Shown here: positions 27,265-33,588 of the stretch, one piece after another
Position numbering within the stretch: the first letter of the stretch is position 1
Layout: each line of letters begins with the position of its first letter
Assembly: GCA_963837395.1 (NCBI GenBank)
Contig: CAWINI010000001.1
Coordinates: forward strand, 124,001-188,000
DNA from: CAVZQN01 sp963837395
GTDB taxonomy: Bacteria; Acidobacteriota; HRBIN11; JAKEFK01
Direction: 5' to 3'
DNA length: 64,000 nucleotides
The notes under the pieces: generated by a model
Database searches by the model: none
The model's input: only the letters and a program-made list of their open reading frames with translations
What the model was told of the DNA's origin: nothing
Position numbers and translations under genes: made by a program

Positions 27265-28011
27265 TTACGGAATGTTCAAACGCGACAAAAGAGGAAAATG
27301 ATCGGACGCGTCACGAGCGGGATCTTGATCTACGATCTTACATTCGATCAGATTTTGACTGAATAGTCGCGGTACGAAAACATAATCAAATCGGACGTGC
27401 GGATCTCTGGTTGGAAATGTATAGCCTGGGACATCTTTGTGCAACGTTCGAAAACCATCTAAATATCCATTTTCCTGGATCAGCTTCACAGTATCTCGCT
27501 GAATATCGCGGCCGCCTAACCAGACTAATGTGCGGATCCATTGCGGCAATTTTTTTTTGTTTAGCAATTCATCCGGTGCAAGCGAATTAAAGTCTCCACT
27601 TAAAACATGAAATCCGGCTTGATGTAATTTGATTGCGTTTAGTAATCCTTGTATTTCAAGCACACGCCTCCGCTCTCCCCATTTCGAAAACATCGCTCTA
27701 AGATGAACTCCAAAGATTCGAGATTCAATTCCTTTTGGAACGATATCCAAGAAGCTATGTCTGGATCCTTTTAGATGATGCCATTCGTGATGAGCAATTT
27801 CGATCCGGCTGCAATAACCATTTGAATGATTCCGCATCGAAGCCCAGAATGGCATTTCAGTAGATTTTGAGATCGATTCGATCACTTCAGGATCGATCGC
27901 TTCTTGAAACAAAACAATATCGGGAGAAACATTGCGAATGACCTGGGCAATTAAAGATTCTCTTCCTCCGCCGCCAAATCGGATGTTGTAACTCAGGAGA
28001 GTCAGTATCAC
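27265..28011 (-). CDS. Endonuclease/exonuclease/phosphatase (EEP) family protein
   Basis: The 248-residue product shows the EEP (DNase I-like) active-site set: Asn in LLSYNIRFGGGG, Glu in IVLFQEA, the D-x-N pair in HVLSGDFNSLAPDE, and the C-terminal SDH in DASDHFPLLSRL. RFDYVFVP is the strand before it. There is no signal peptide. The substrate may be DNA, RNA or a phosphoester. Its start overlaps the stop of the upstream nucleotidyltransferase-like gene by 4 bases, so the two are translationally coupled. Confidence 0.88.
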   Translation of the reverse strand: MILTLLSYNIRFGGGGRESLIAQVIRNVSPDIVLFQEAIDPEVIESISKSTEMPFWASMRNHSNGYCSRIEIAHHEWHHLKGSRHSFLDIVPKGIESRIFGVHLRAMFSKWGERRRVLEIQGLLNAIKLHQAGFHVLSGDFNSLAPDELLNKKKLPQWIRTLVWLGGRDIQRDTVKLIQENGYLDGFRTLHKDVPGYTFPTRDPHVRFDYVFVPRLFSQNLIECKIVDQDPARDASDHFPLLSRLNIP

Positions 28012-28487
28012 GAATTTTCGCCAGGTTCAATCAACATGAAATATGGTTGATCGAATAACACATCACGTACGAACAAGATGAAGTTTGCAGTTGCCTGAAA
28101 ATTAACAGGCCGGCCCATCATTTTTTGTAACTCTTCACGAAGCGGCCGCAATTCTGTTGAGATGTTCGGATCTTCGTCGCATAAAGGTTTGGTGTGAAGC
28201 TTCGGAATATAATACGCATCATCATTCCACTTTTTAATAACTTCATCTCCGATCAATGTTACATCCAGATCACTGGTGCCCTGACCGTTGGCATCAAACT
28301 CCCTTTGATCTTTGTAACGTTCATTCGTTACAACGCTTCCGCGTAAAGCAACACCAGTATTTGGAGGCAATTCGGCCTGTAACTTTTGGCAAAATGATTC
28401 CACTAACTTTTCGTCCCCACGAAAACCCAGCCGCACAATTCTGTTCCTGATCTCCTGGTCTGTCATTTCATCAGTATTTTTTGCCAT
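28008..28487 (-). CDS. Nucleotidyltransferase-like protein
   Basis: The start at ATG 28487 has a GAGGAG site seven bases upstream and gives 159 residues; an in-frame TTG six bases earlier is less likely. The core is RGSVVTNERYKDQREFDANG, then SDLDVTLIGDEV, which matches the GS...DxD active-site pattern of Pol beta-type nucleotidyltransferases with a longer loop between GS and SDLD. The C terminus (VNFQATANFILFVRDVLFDQPYFMLI) is hydrophobic. It is short for a full enzyme, and resembles stand-alone minimal nucleotidyltransferases. It is coupled to the EEP nuclease gene. The pair could act on one nucleic acid or nucleotide; that is inference. Confidence 0.7.
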   Translation of the reverse strand: MAKNTDEMTDQEIRNRIVRLGFRGDEKLVESFCQKLQAELPPNTGVALRGSVVTNERYKDQREFDANGQGTSDLDVTLIGDEVIKKWNDDAYYIPKLHTKPLCDEDPNISTELRPLREELQKMMGRPVNFQATANFILFVRDVLFDQPYFMLIEPGENS

Positions 28488-28586
28488 TACCAAGCTCCTC
28501 TCTAATAAGATAGGAACTTTCTTCTAATTTGCCTTTTACACTCGACAGTTTGCGCAAAGAGTTCTATTGGTATTATTTTTTATGAT

Positions 28587-29090
28587 ATGAAGAAAAATAC
28601 ACTTCGAATTATTTTCACAATCTTTTGTTTGCTATTTTTACTGCAGAATGAAAATAATTTTGCAACTACTTCCGAAATTTCAGATGAATTGCAACCCGGA
28701 ATGGCTACAGGAAAACTATTGCTCGACGTACAAACCTTTAAAATGAAATATGCATACGCGAGGCGGCAGAGTGATGACAGCAAGGCCGCGTACCTTGTTT
28801 TACTGACCAACAGACCTTTTCGGCAAGATCTCTCCAAAATTGTTCGCTTTGAATTGAACAAGTATGCGGCCCGTTATGATCTTCAAGGTGTTGCACTTGG
28901 AATTGATAACAATCAGCAGCTCGTTTTTATTGACATATTGCGCACAAAAATGATTTTACCTGTGGAATTCCAATTTGAGCCGGTGAAGGAAGGTTCAATT
29001 GAAGGAAGGGTCTATACGAACGGCGAAATAAGATATTTCAGAACCAAAGTTAACTTCGATCTCAGGTTCAATGCAAAAATTCAACCTTAA
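28587..29090 (+). CDS. Hypothetical secreted protein
   Basis: The 167-residue product has an N-terminal signal-type segment (MKKNTLRIIFTIFCLLFLLQ). The mature part reads as an alpha/beta domain with KLLLDVQTFKMKYAYARRQ, YLVLLTNRPF and a final set of beta strands (IEGRVYTNGEIRYFRTKVNFDLRFNAKI). I do not recognise the family. It is divergent from the nucleotidyltransferase gene and is followed by a GC-rich hairpin at 29117-29138. Confidence 0.7.
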   Translation: MKKNTLRIIFTIFCLLFLLQNENNFATTSEISDELQPGMATGKLLLDVQTFKMKYAYARRQSDDSKAAYLVLLTNRPFRQDLSKIVRFELNKYAARYDLQGVALGIDNNQQLVFIDILRTKMILPVEFQFEPVKEGSIEGRVYTNGEIRYFRTKVNFDLRFNAKIQP

Positions 29091-29116
29091 CCAAACGGCA
29101 ATTCTTGTAAGCTCAT

Positions 29117-29138
29117 GGAGCGCCGTCTTCCGCGCTCC
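29117..29138. terminator. GC-rich hairpin after the secreted-protein gene
   Basis: GGAGCGC (29117-29123) and GCGCTCC (29132-29138) form a seven-base-pair stem with an eight-base loop. No long T-run follows, so this may be a repeat of the common GGAGCGC type or a factor-dependent terminator rather than an intrinsic one. Confidence 0.35.
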
Positions 29139-29255
29139 GAAGATTCTTTGATTACGACTCTGTGACATTACCCTGTGGCAGATTGTTCAGCAGCACTAAT
29201 TAAGCGGTGATCCGTTCTAAATGAACGACCAGTGCAGAATAATCTTAACGTTAAT

Positions 29256-29747
29256 TTATTTCACAGACACCGTAGATGGTGCTGACATTCCTCCAATAAT
29301 TTGCCAACCCGTAGCAGTCTTGATCCAGGTATGAGTGATTCGCGCAGTTGAAGGTTCACCATTCTCTTCTTTATCAACCCAAAATTGTGTAATCCAGTAA
29401 TGTGTAACAACAACATTTTCCGTTTTCTGACTTGCGGCTTGTTCAATGTGATACCACTGCAAATGTTCATTGTTCTTTGTGTGTTCCGTAATCCAGTCTG
29501 TAATTTGATCCTTTCTCTTCGGCACCGCACTTACAGATGGCCAACCAACAAAATTCGGATGCCATAGTTGCTTATATTTCTCAAGATCTACCGCCTTAAC
29601 ATAGTTCCAATAATCCGCTTCCAGCTTCCATGCTTCCTGTTCTTCCTTTGATTGCTCACCAAAAACTACGGCAGCCACAGCCAGCATTAGAGGCACAAAA
29701 AACATATAGACAATACGATGGCTTACATTACCTTCATTCGAGTTCAT
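29256..29747 (-). CDS. Secreted NTF2/SnoaL-like protein (DUF4440 type)
   Basis: The 163-residue protein has an N-terminal hydrophobic export segment (IVYMFFVPLMLAVAAVVFG). The mature domain is an NTF2-like cone: helices around EADYWNYVKAVDLEKYKQLWHPNF, then strands VVVTHYWITQFWVDKEE and ARITHTWIKTATGWQIIGGMSA. The final W-x-I-x-G-G-M-S pattern is typical of DUF4440/SnoaL-like proteins. These are ligand-binding or enzymatic folds of varied function. The role here is unknown. Confidence 0.8.
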   Translation of the reverse strand: MNSNEGNVSHRIVYMFFVPLMLAVAAVVFGEQSKEEQEAWKLEADYWNYVKAVDLEKYKQLWHPNFVGWPSVSAVPKRKDQITDWITEHTKNNEHLQWYHIEQAASQKTENVVVTHYWITQFWVDKEENGEPSTARITHTWIKTATGWQIIGGMSAPSTVSVK

Positions 29748-29774
29748 TGATCGCTCCCAGAATCGGTGTGGTTA

Positions 29775-29809
29775 ATTCTAACCGGTAAAATGATTTTACC
29801 GGTTAGAAT
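29775..29809. repeat. Perfect 16-bp palindrome (TTCTAACCGGT family)
   Basis: ATTCTAACCGGTAAAA (29775-29790) and its exact complement TTTTACCGGTTAGAAT (29794-29809) flank a three-base loop. It lies downstream of the gene ending at 29858 on the minus strand and could end its transcript. Related sequences stand at 30393-30414 and 40133-40161. Confidence 0.75.
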
Positions 29810-29857
29810 CCAATTTGCCCTAATATCGATCCGCGGTACGATTTTTTGAGTGAGGGC

Positions 29858-30355
29858 TTAATACTCACCTTCTCCCTGCCAATCGCAACTGTTCACATTT
29901 GTGGTTCCAGTGCAGGTATAAGTCCCGCCACCTTTGATGTTCTTGAATTTACCTGTTCCACCGGTCCATTCGAATTTTCCTTGGAAGGACATCTTGTCAC
30001 CTGCTCCGGCTGTTTGGGTACCGTAGTACTTAAAAAAGGTTTGATCTCCTGATTTGTGTTTATGATAACCGTATCCTACGTGAGTTCCTTTTTCACCCAT
30101 CTGGTCCGCTTGCTGATAATCAACCATCAAAATATTGTTCCATTCTGGGTTTGAGCTTGTGGTATTCGACATGGTCACAGTTTGCATCAAAATGTGACCA
30201 GGGGAATCACCAGGAGTCGCTATAGACTCAGAAATGATCCGTTCCGATTTATTGTTTCCAGTCATCTTCATCTTTTCTGCATACGCAGAAGAGAGAAGAC
30301 AGATTGAAAGAATGGCTATAGCAAAAAACAAAACTTCTGTCTTTAAATACTTCAT
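29858..30355 (-). CDS. Hypothetical secreted beta-barrel-like protein
   Basis: The 165-residue protein has a signal peptide (to about SAYA at 26). The mature part is rich in Gly, Thr and Lys with alternating strands and a C-terminal segment GKFEWTGGTGKFKNIKGGGTYTCTG, a pattern seen in allene-oxide-cyclase-like or DUF3224-like barrels. Two cysteines near the end (TCTGTTNVNSC) may form a disulfide. The function is unknown. It sits among other small secreted proteins. Confidence 0.7.
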   Translation of the reverse strand: MKYLKTEVLFFAIAILSICLLSSAYAEKMKMTGNNKSERIISESIATPGDSPGHILMQTVTMSNTTSSNPEWNNILMVDYQQADQMGEKGTHVGYGYHKHKSGDQTFFKYYGTQTAGAGDKMSFQGKFEWTGGTGKFKNIKGGGTYTCTGTTNVNSCDWQGEGEY

Positions 30356-30392
30356 CAGATAGATCCCTCCTTTGTATTAACATAATATTAGC

Positions 30393-30414
30393 ATTCTATT
30401 TTGCCGGTTAGAAT
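30393..30414. repeat. Partial copy of the TTCTAACCGGT palindrome
   Basis: ATTCTA (30393-30398) and TAGAAT (30409-30414) bracket a shortened centre. The right half GCCGGTTAGAATC plus AATTT and CCC after it repeats the right flank of the element at 29775-29809. It abuts the stop codon of the PQQ-propeller gene. Confidence 0.5.
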
Positions 30415-31464
30415 CTAATTTCCCCTGAGATCGAAAGCGGCCAGTTCATTTTCATGACGCACAAATAATCTTCCGCTGGAAACAACAGGCGCGGTCCAAG
30501 TAAGGAGTGCTTTATCAAAAATCTGAGCGCTGCTGATTTCGTCGTATTTTGCGGAAGTAGGTTTGGCGAGCGCTAATTGGCCATGATCACCAAGAAGAAT
30601 GAGATGTCCATCAGCAATCGTCAGCGAACCGCGCCCAAGACCCAATTGATCCCACATTAACTTCCCTGTTGCAAAATCTACACAGCGTAAACGATTTTCA
30701 CTAAAACCATAAAGGTACCCTTCATATAAAACTGGTGTTGCAAAGTGACTTTGCATCGACATTTCTTTCCAAACAGTTTGCGTTTCATTTTTATCGTTCA
30801 CACTGAAAACAGCCGCTCCACTTCCGTAATTCGAAGAAATGAATACCTTCCCGTTTGAATAAATCGGAGTTGAAATGTTGAGATCGTAGGTGGTTTTCCA
30901 TGGATAGCGCCAAAGCAGCGTGCCATCCTTCGGTGCAACACCCACAGCTGCAATGCCGGTGAAAAATATTACTTGTGGAATTGCGTTAATCTCTGCCCAC
31001 ACCGCACTGGAATGACCGATCGGATCGTCCAACGCTTGCCATGCAATGCTTCCATCTTTTTTATTTAACGCAGCAATCGACTTTCCATTCGGGCCGCCAG
31101 GATTGATATAAACATAATCACCTGCAATCAATGGGGAGTTAGAAAAACCATGCATCGGGACTTTTCCGCCACCGATCTGAACAAGATCTTGCTGCCAGAT
31201 TTTTTCGCCAGTCTTCGCATTCAAGCAGCTCAGGATTCCGGTTGCTCCGAGTGAATATAGTTGGTCACTATCAACGGCAGGAGTTGCACGCGGACCAGTT
31301 CGAGATTCAGGCAGCGGACTTCCCGAAAATGAAGGATGTGCGTTGTAATCAGCTTCGTAGTTGTAACGCCAGATTTCCTTTCCGTTTGCTGCATCCATGC
31401 AAACAACAACTTCTTGATTTTTATCTTTGGTCTGCGTACAAACCTTCCCATCAAAAACCACCAT
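30415..31464 (-). CDS. PQQ-like beta-propeller protein, main fragment (frameshift)
   Basis: The frame holds PQQ-type blades: VCMDAANGKEIWRYNYEAD, LSCLNAKTGEKIWQQDLVQ, IAALNKKDGSIAWQALDD, PKDGTLLWRYPW and RCVDFATGKLMWDQLG. The authentic sequence extends upstream of the apparent ATG as RLWTARLGGGFSS in the same frame, and joins the signal-peptide fragment at 31451-31669. One extra base in TTTT at 31504-31507 explains the break. The joined product of about 420 residues would be a secreted or periplasmic propeller of the PQQ_2 (BamB-like) superfamily; no enzyme residues for PQQ dehydrogenase are visible. Confidence 0.85.
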   Translation of the reverse strand: MVVFDGKVCTQTKDKNQEVVVCMDAANGKEIWRYNYEADYNAHPSFSGSPLPESRTGPRATPAVDSDQLYSLGATGILSCLNAKTGEKIWQQDLVQIGGGKVPMHGFSNSPLIAGDYVYINPGGPNGKSIAALNKKDGSIAWQALDDPIGHSSAVWAEINAIPQVIFFTGIAAVGVAPKDGTLLWRYPWKTTYDLNISTPIYSNGKVFISSNYGSGAAVFSVNDKNETQTVWKEMSMQSHFATPVLYEGYLYGFSENRLRCVDFATGKLMWDQLGLGRGSLTIADGHLILLGDHGQLALAKPTSAKYDEISSAQIFDKALLTWTAPVVSSGRLFVRHENELAAFDLRGN

Positions 31465-31669
31465 CGATGAAAATCCACCACCAAGCCTTGCAGTCCATAA
31501 ACGTTTTCGGCCCTTCCGCAGGCCATTGCTTCAACAATCCCCGTTCCTGCGAAATTCCATCCTGGCGTGGTCCGCGCCAACGCGTCCAATCTTCCGCTAT
31601 TACTACACTGGCGAGCAAAGTGGATATGATCAGGATCAATTCAAATCGGCCAACATGAAGACGTATCAT
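31451..31669 (-). CDS. PQQ-like beta-propeller protein, N-terminal fragment
   Basis: The ATG at 31669 has an AAGGAGAAAG site and gives a signal peptide (IRLHVGRFELILIISTLLASVVIA) followed by EDWTRWRGPRQDGISQERGLLKQWP, the W-x-RGPxxDG start typical of PQQ_2 propeller proteins. The frame leaves the family pattern after EGPK and ends soon after. It continues in the fragment at 30415-31464 after removing one base of the homopolymer at 31504-31507. Confidence 0.75.
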   Translation of the reverse strand: MIRLHVGRFELILIISTLLASVVIAEDWTRWRGPRQDGISQERGLLKQWPAEGPKTFMDCKAWWWIFIDGGF

Positions 31670-31736
31670 TCTTTCTCCTTTTATAGGATTTATTGAAATG
31701 ATACTCAAAAATCAATTGCGTGTAATTCTGCTCAGT

Positions 31737-32318
31737 TCAAGATTGTTTTGTAATTACAATTTCTACTCGCCGATTTTTTTGACGCCCTTCAGGATCATCA
31801 CCGCCATCTTTCTTAGTATTCGATGCAACAGGCTTTGATTCTCCCCATCCTTTCGTTGACATCCTTTGTCCTTCGATTCCGCCGGACTTTTGAAGCCAGG
31901 TTTTTACCGAACCAGCGCGCTCATCAGACAATTTCAGATTGTATTCATCGGAACCAATCGAATCAGTATGACCTTCAATCCGTACCATACTTTTTGGATA
32001 ACCTTTAATGACGTCCGCTACTTTTTGCAAAGTTGGTATCGCTACCGGACGGATATCATATTTGTTGAAATCAAACAGAACATCTGCCGCCAACTCCAAT
32101 CTGATCTCCCGTCCTACGACTTTTCCGCCTAAATCTTCGATCGCACCTTCAATTCCGCGACTGATTCCAACAATCTCAAGCACCTTCGCATTTGCCAAAG
32201 CCGCTTTGGCCGCAGTTTGAACCTGAGGCGAGTCCGGATCTGTATATTTTTCAGTAGAGCTAAACACCGGCAAACATACCAGACAAAAAATGATTAGAAG
32301 TCTGTTTAATTTGGACAT
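31737..32318 (-). CDS. OmpA family protein
   Basis: The 193-residue protein has a signal peptide (to about SST at 22) and a C-terminal OmpA peptidoglycan-associating domain (about 75-190). The key segments are ADVLFDFNKYDIRP, VRIEGHTDSIGSDEYNLKLSDERAGSV, STKGWGESKPVASN and the final GRQKNRRVEIVI. The Asp and Arg that bind diaminopimelate lie in the TDSIG and NxxLSxxRA segments. It has no Cys lipobox. It should tether the outer membrane or envelope to peptidoglycan. It shares strand and spacing with the gene at 32330-32797. Confidence 0.92.
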   Translation of the reverse strand: MSKLNRLLIIFCLVCLPVFSSTEKYTDPDSPQVQTAAKAALANAKVLEIVGISRGIEGAIEDLGGKVVGREIRLELAADVLFDFNKYDIRPVAIPTLQKVADVIKGYPKSMVRIEGHTDSIGSDEYNLKLSDERAGSVKTWLQKSGGIEGQRMSTKGWGESKPVASNTKKDGGDDPEGRQKNRRVEIVITKQS

Positions 32319-32329
32319 GGTCAGACCTT

Positions 32330-32797
32330 TTAATCTGTAATCGGTACATCTTCAAATGGAATTACCTTAGGAATGACCACGTTGATTTTTTTTACTTCAT
32401 CCGGAGGCGCTGGAAATTTCGCCCACCATAATAACTTTCCACCTTTCTCTACGGTCCCGGAAATGTATTTTGGTGCAAGAGGTGCTTTTTCAGTATCCGT
32501 TAATATGAAATATTTTTTGTCTGCTGCCGTCACGTAAAAACCGCTATATTCACCGTGATGAGTATCAATTGATACGTTAACAGGAGCATCAGACGTGTTC
32601 CTAAATTGAACTTTCACCGAGAGCACTCCTTCTTTCCTCTTACATTCCGTAAGGTCAGCCGTTATGCCGGTGATTTCTGTATCTTGAGATTGAACAACAT
32701 TACCCTTTGCCGCGCCTCCCCCTTGTGCATCTGCATTTCGCGACACCATGAAAAGAACAACCAAAATCAAACTCGACAGGACGATACTCTTGTTCAC
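32330..32797 (-). CDS. Hypothetical secreted protein
   Basis: The 155-residue protein has a signal peptide (to about ADA at 24) and a beta-rich mature domain containing GITADLTECKRKEGVLSVKVQFRN and SIDTHHGEYSGFYVTAADKKYFIL. The strand order and the late VEKGGKLLWWAKFPAPPDEVKKINVVIP segment fit an immunoglobulin-like fold. I do not recognise the family. It is 11 bases upstream of the OmpA gene on the same strand, so the two probably form an operon. Confidence 0.75.
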   Translation of the reverse strand: MNKSIVLSSLILVVLFMVSRNADAQGGGAAKGNVVQSQDTEITGITADLTECKRKEGVLSVKVQFRNTSDAPVNVSIDTHHGEYSGFYVTAADKKYFILTDTEKAPLAPKYISGTVEKGGKLLWWAKFPAPPDEVKKINVVIPKVIPFEDVPITD

Positions 32798-32901
32798 AAC
32801 ATACCTCCTTCAGGTAGACTTTTTACGCTCAACTGTAATAACGATGGAATTCAACAAATTCCATAAATTGGCGTAAATCTATTTGGACAGGAGTGGCATT
32901 C

Positions 32902-33480
32902 CTAGAGGCTGGATTTCTTTACAGTAATGGTGTTGTCTTTGTTTCGTGTTGCTTTAACGGAATAAACGGTGAATTCTTCGGGCTCCAGAACATAAAAGCT
33001 AACAGACTTACCGCTAGCATCATCACTGAATTTTGGTGGTGTGAATTCCTTTTTTGCAGTTTGAATTTGATCCATTGCGCCAAAATTTTGCTTTGCGTTA
33101 TGCAGCACAACTCCAGGGCCAATTTCACTGTTGAAACGTGTGAGAATTTCAGCCCACCAATCAGCGGGCGCATCGGAGCCGCAAGCTTCCAAAATCTTTG
33201 ATGCCGCTTGATCATCGGAGACGCTCAATACAGTTTCACCGGATAGCACTGCATAATTCAAAACATATGAAAGCGGGCGCACTGTATGTCGTACTGTATA
33301 AAACGAGCAGGATCCCTGTTTCAGTTCAGCAGTTTCATCAATTCGAATCTGATCCGTTTTCCAATCATGATCCTTTTGCACTTTGCTCGCTATTTTTCCC
33401 TGAATTTTTGCATCCATTTTGTTACCCTCCAAATTTGAATTGCCCAAACTCAAGGCAAGTAACAGAAGAAACAACTTCAT
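32902..33480 (-). CDS. Hypothetical protein, probably secreted
   Basis: From ATG 33480 the protein has 192 residues and a Leu-rich signal-like start (MKLFLLLLALSLGNS). An internal ATG at 33417 has a very good GGAGGG site seven bases upstream and would give 171 residues starting MDAKIQGKIAS without a signal; either could be used. The mature part contains GSCSFYTVRHTVRPLSYVLNYAVLSG, ADWWAEILTRFNSEIGPGVVLH and VSFYVLEPEEFTVYSVKATRN. I do not recognise the family. A GCGGGC/GCCCGC hairpin at 33486-33503 lies just before the longer start. Confidence 0.65.
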   Translation of the reverse strand: MKLFLLLLALSLGNSNLEGNKMDAKIQGKIASKVQKDHDWKTDQIRIDETAELKQGSCSFYTVRHTVRPLSYVLNYAVLSGETVLSVSDDQAASKILEACGSDAPADWWAEILTRFNSEIGPGVVLHNAKQNFGAMDQIQTAKKEFTPPKFSDDASGKSVSFYVLEPEEFTVYSVKATRNKDNTITVKKSSL

Positions 33481-33485
33481 GGAGA

Positions 33486-33503
33486 GCGGGCCTCCGTGCC
33501 CGC
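33486..33503. repeat. GCGGGC/GCCCGC hairpin
   Basis: GCGGGC (33486-33491) pairs with GCCCGC (33498-33503) across a six-base loop. It resembles widespread GC-rich repeat hairpins and sits in the leader of the gene starting at 33480, six bases before its start codon, where it could hinder ribosome access. Confidence 0.4.
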
Positions 33504-33588
33504 CTTCGATCAATGATTATCAAGATTTCCACTTGGAGCCGGAGCAGGCGATATTCGCAATTTTAGCACAGAGCTTATGCCTATGTGG

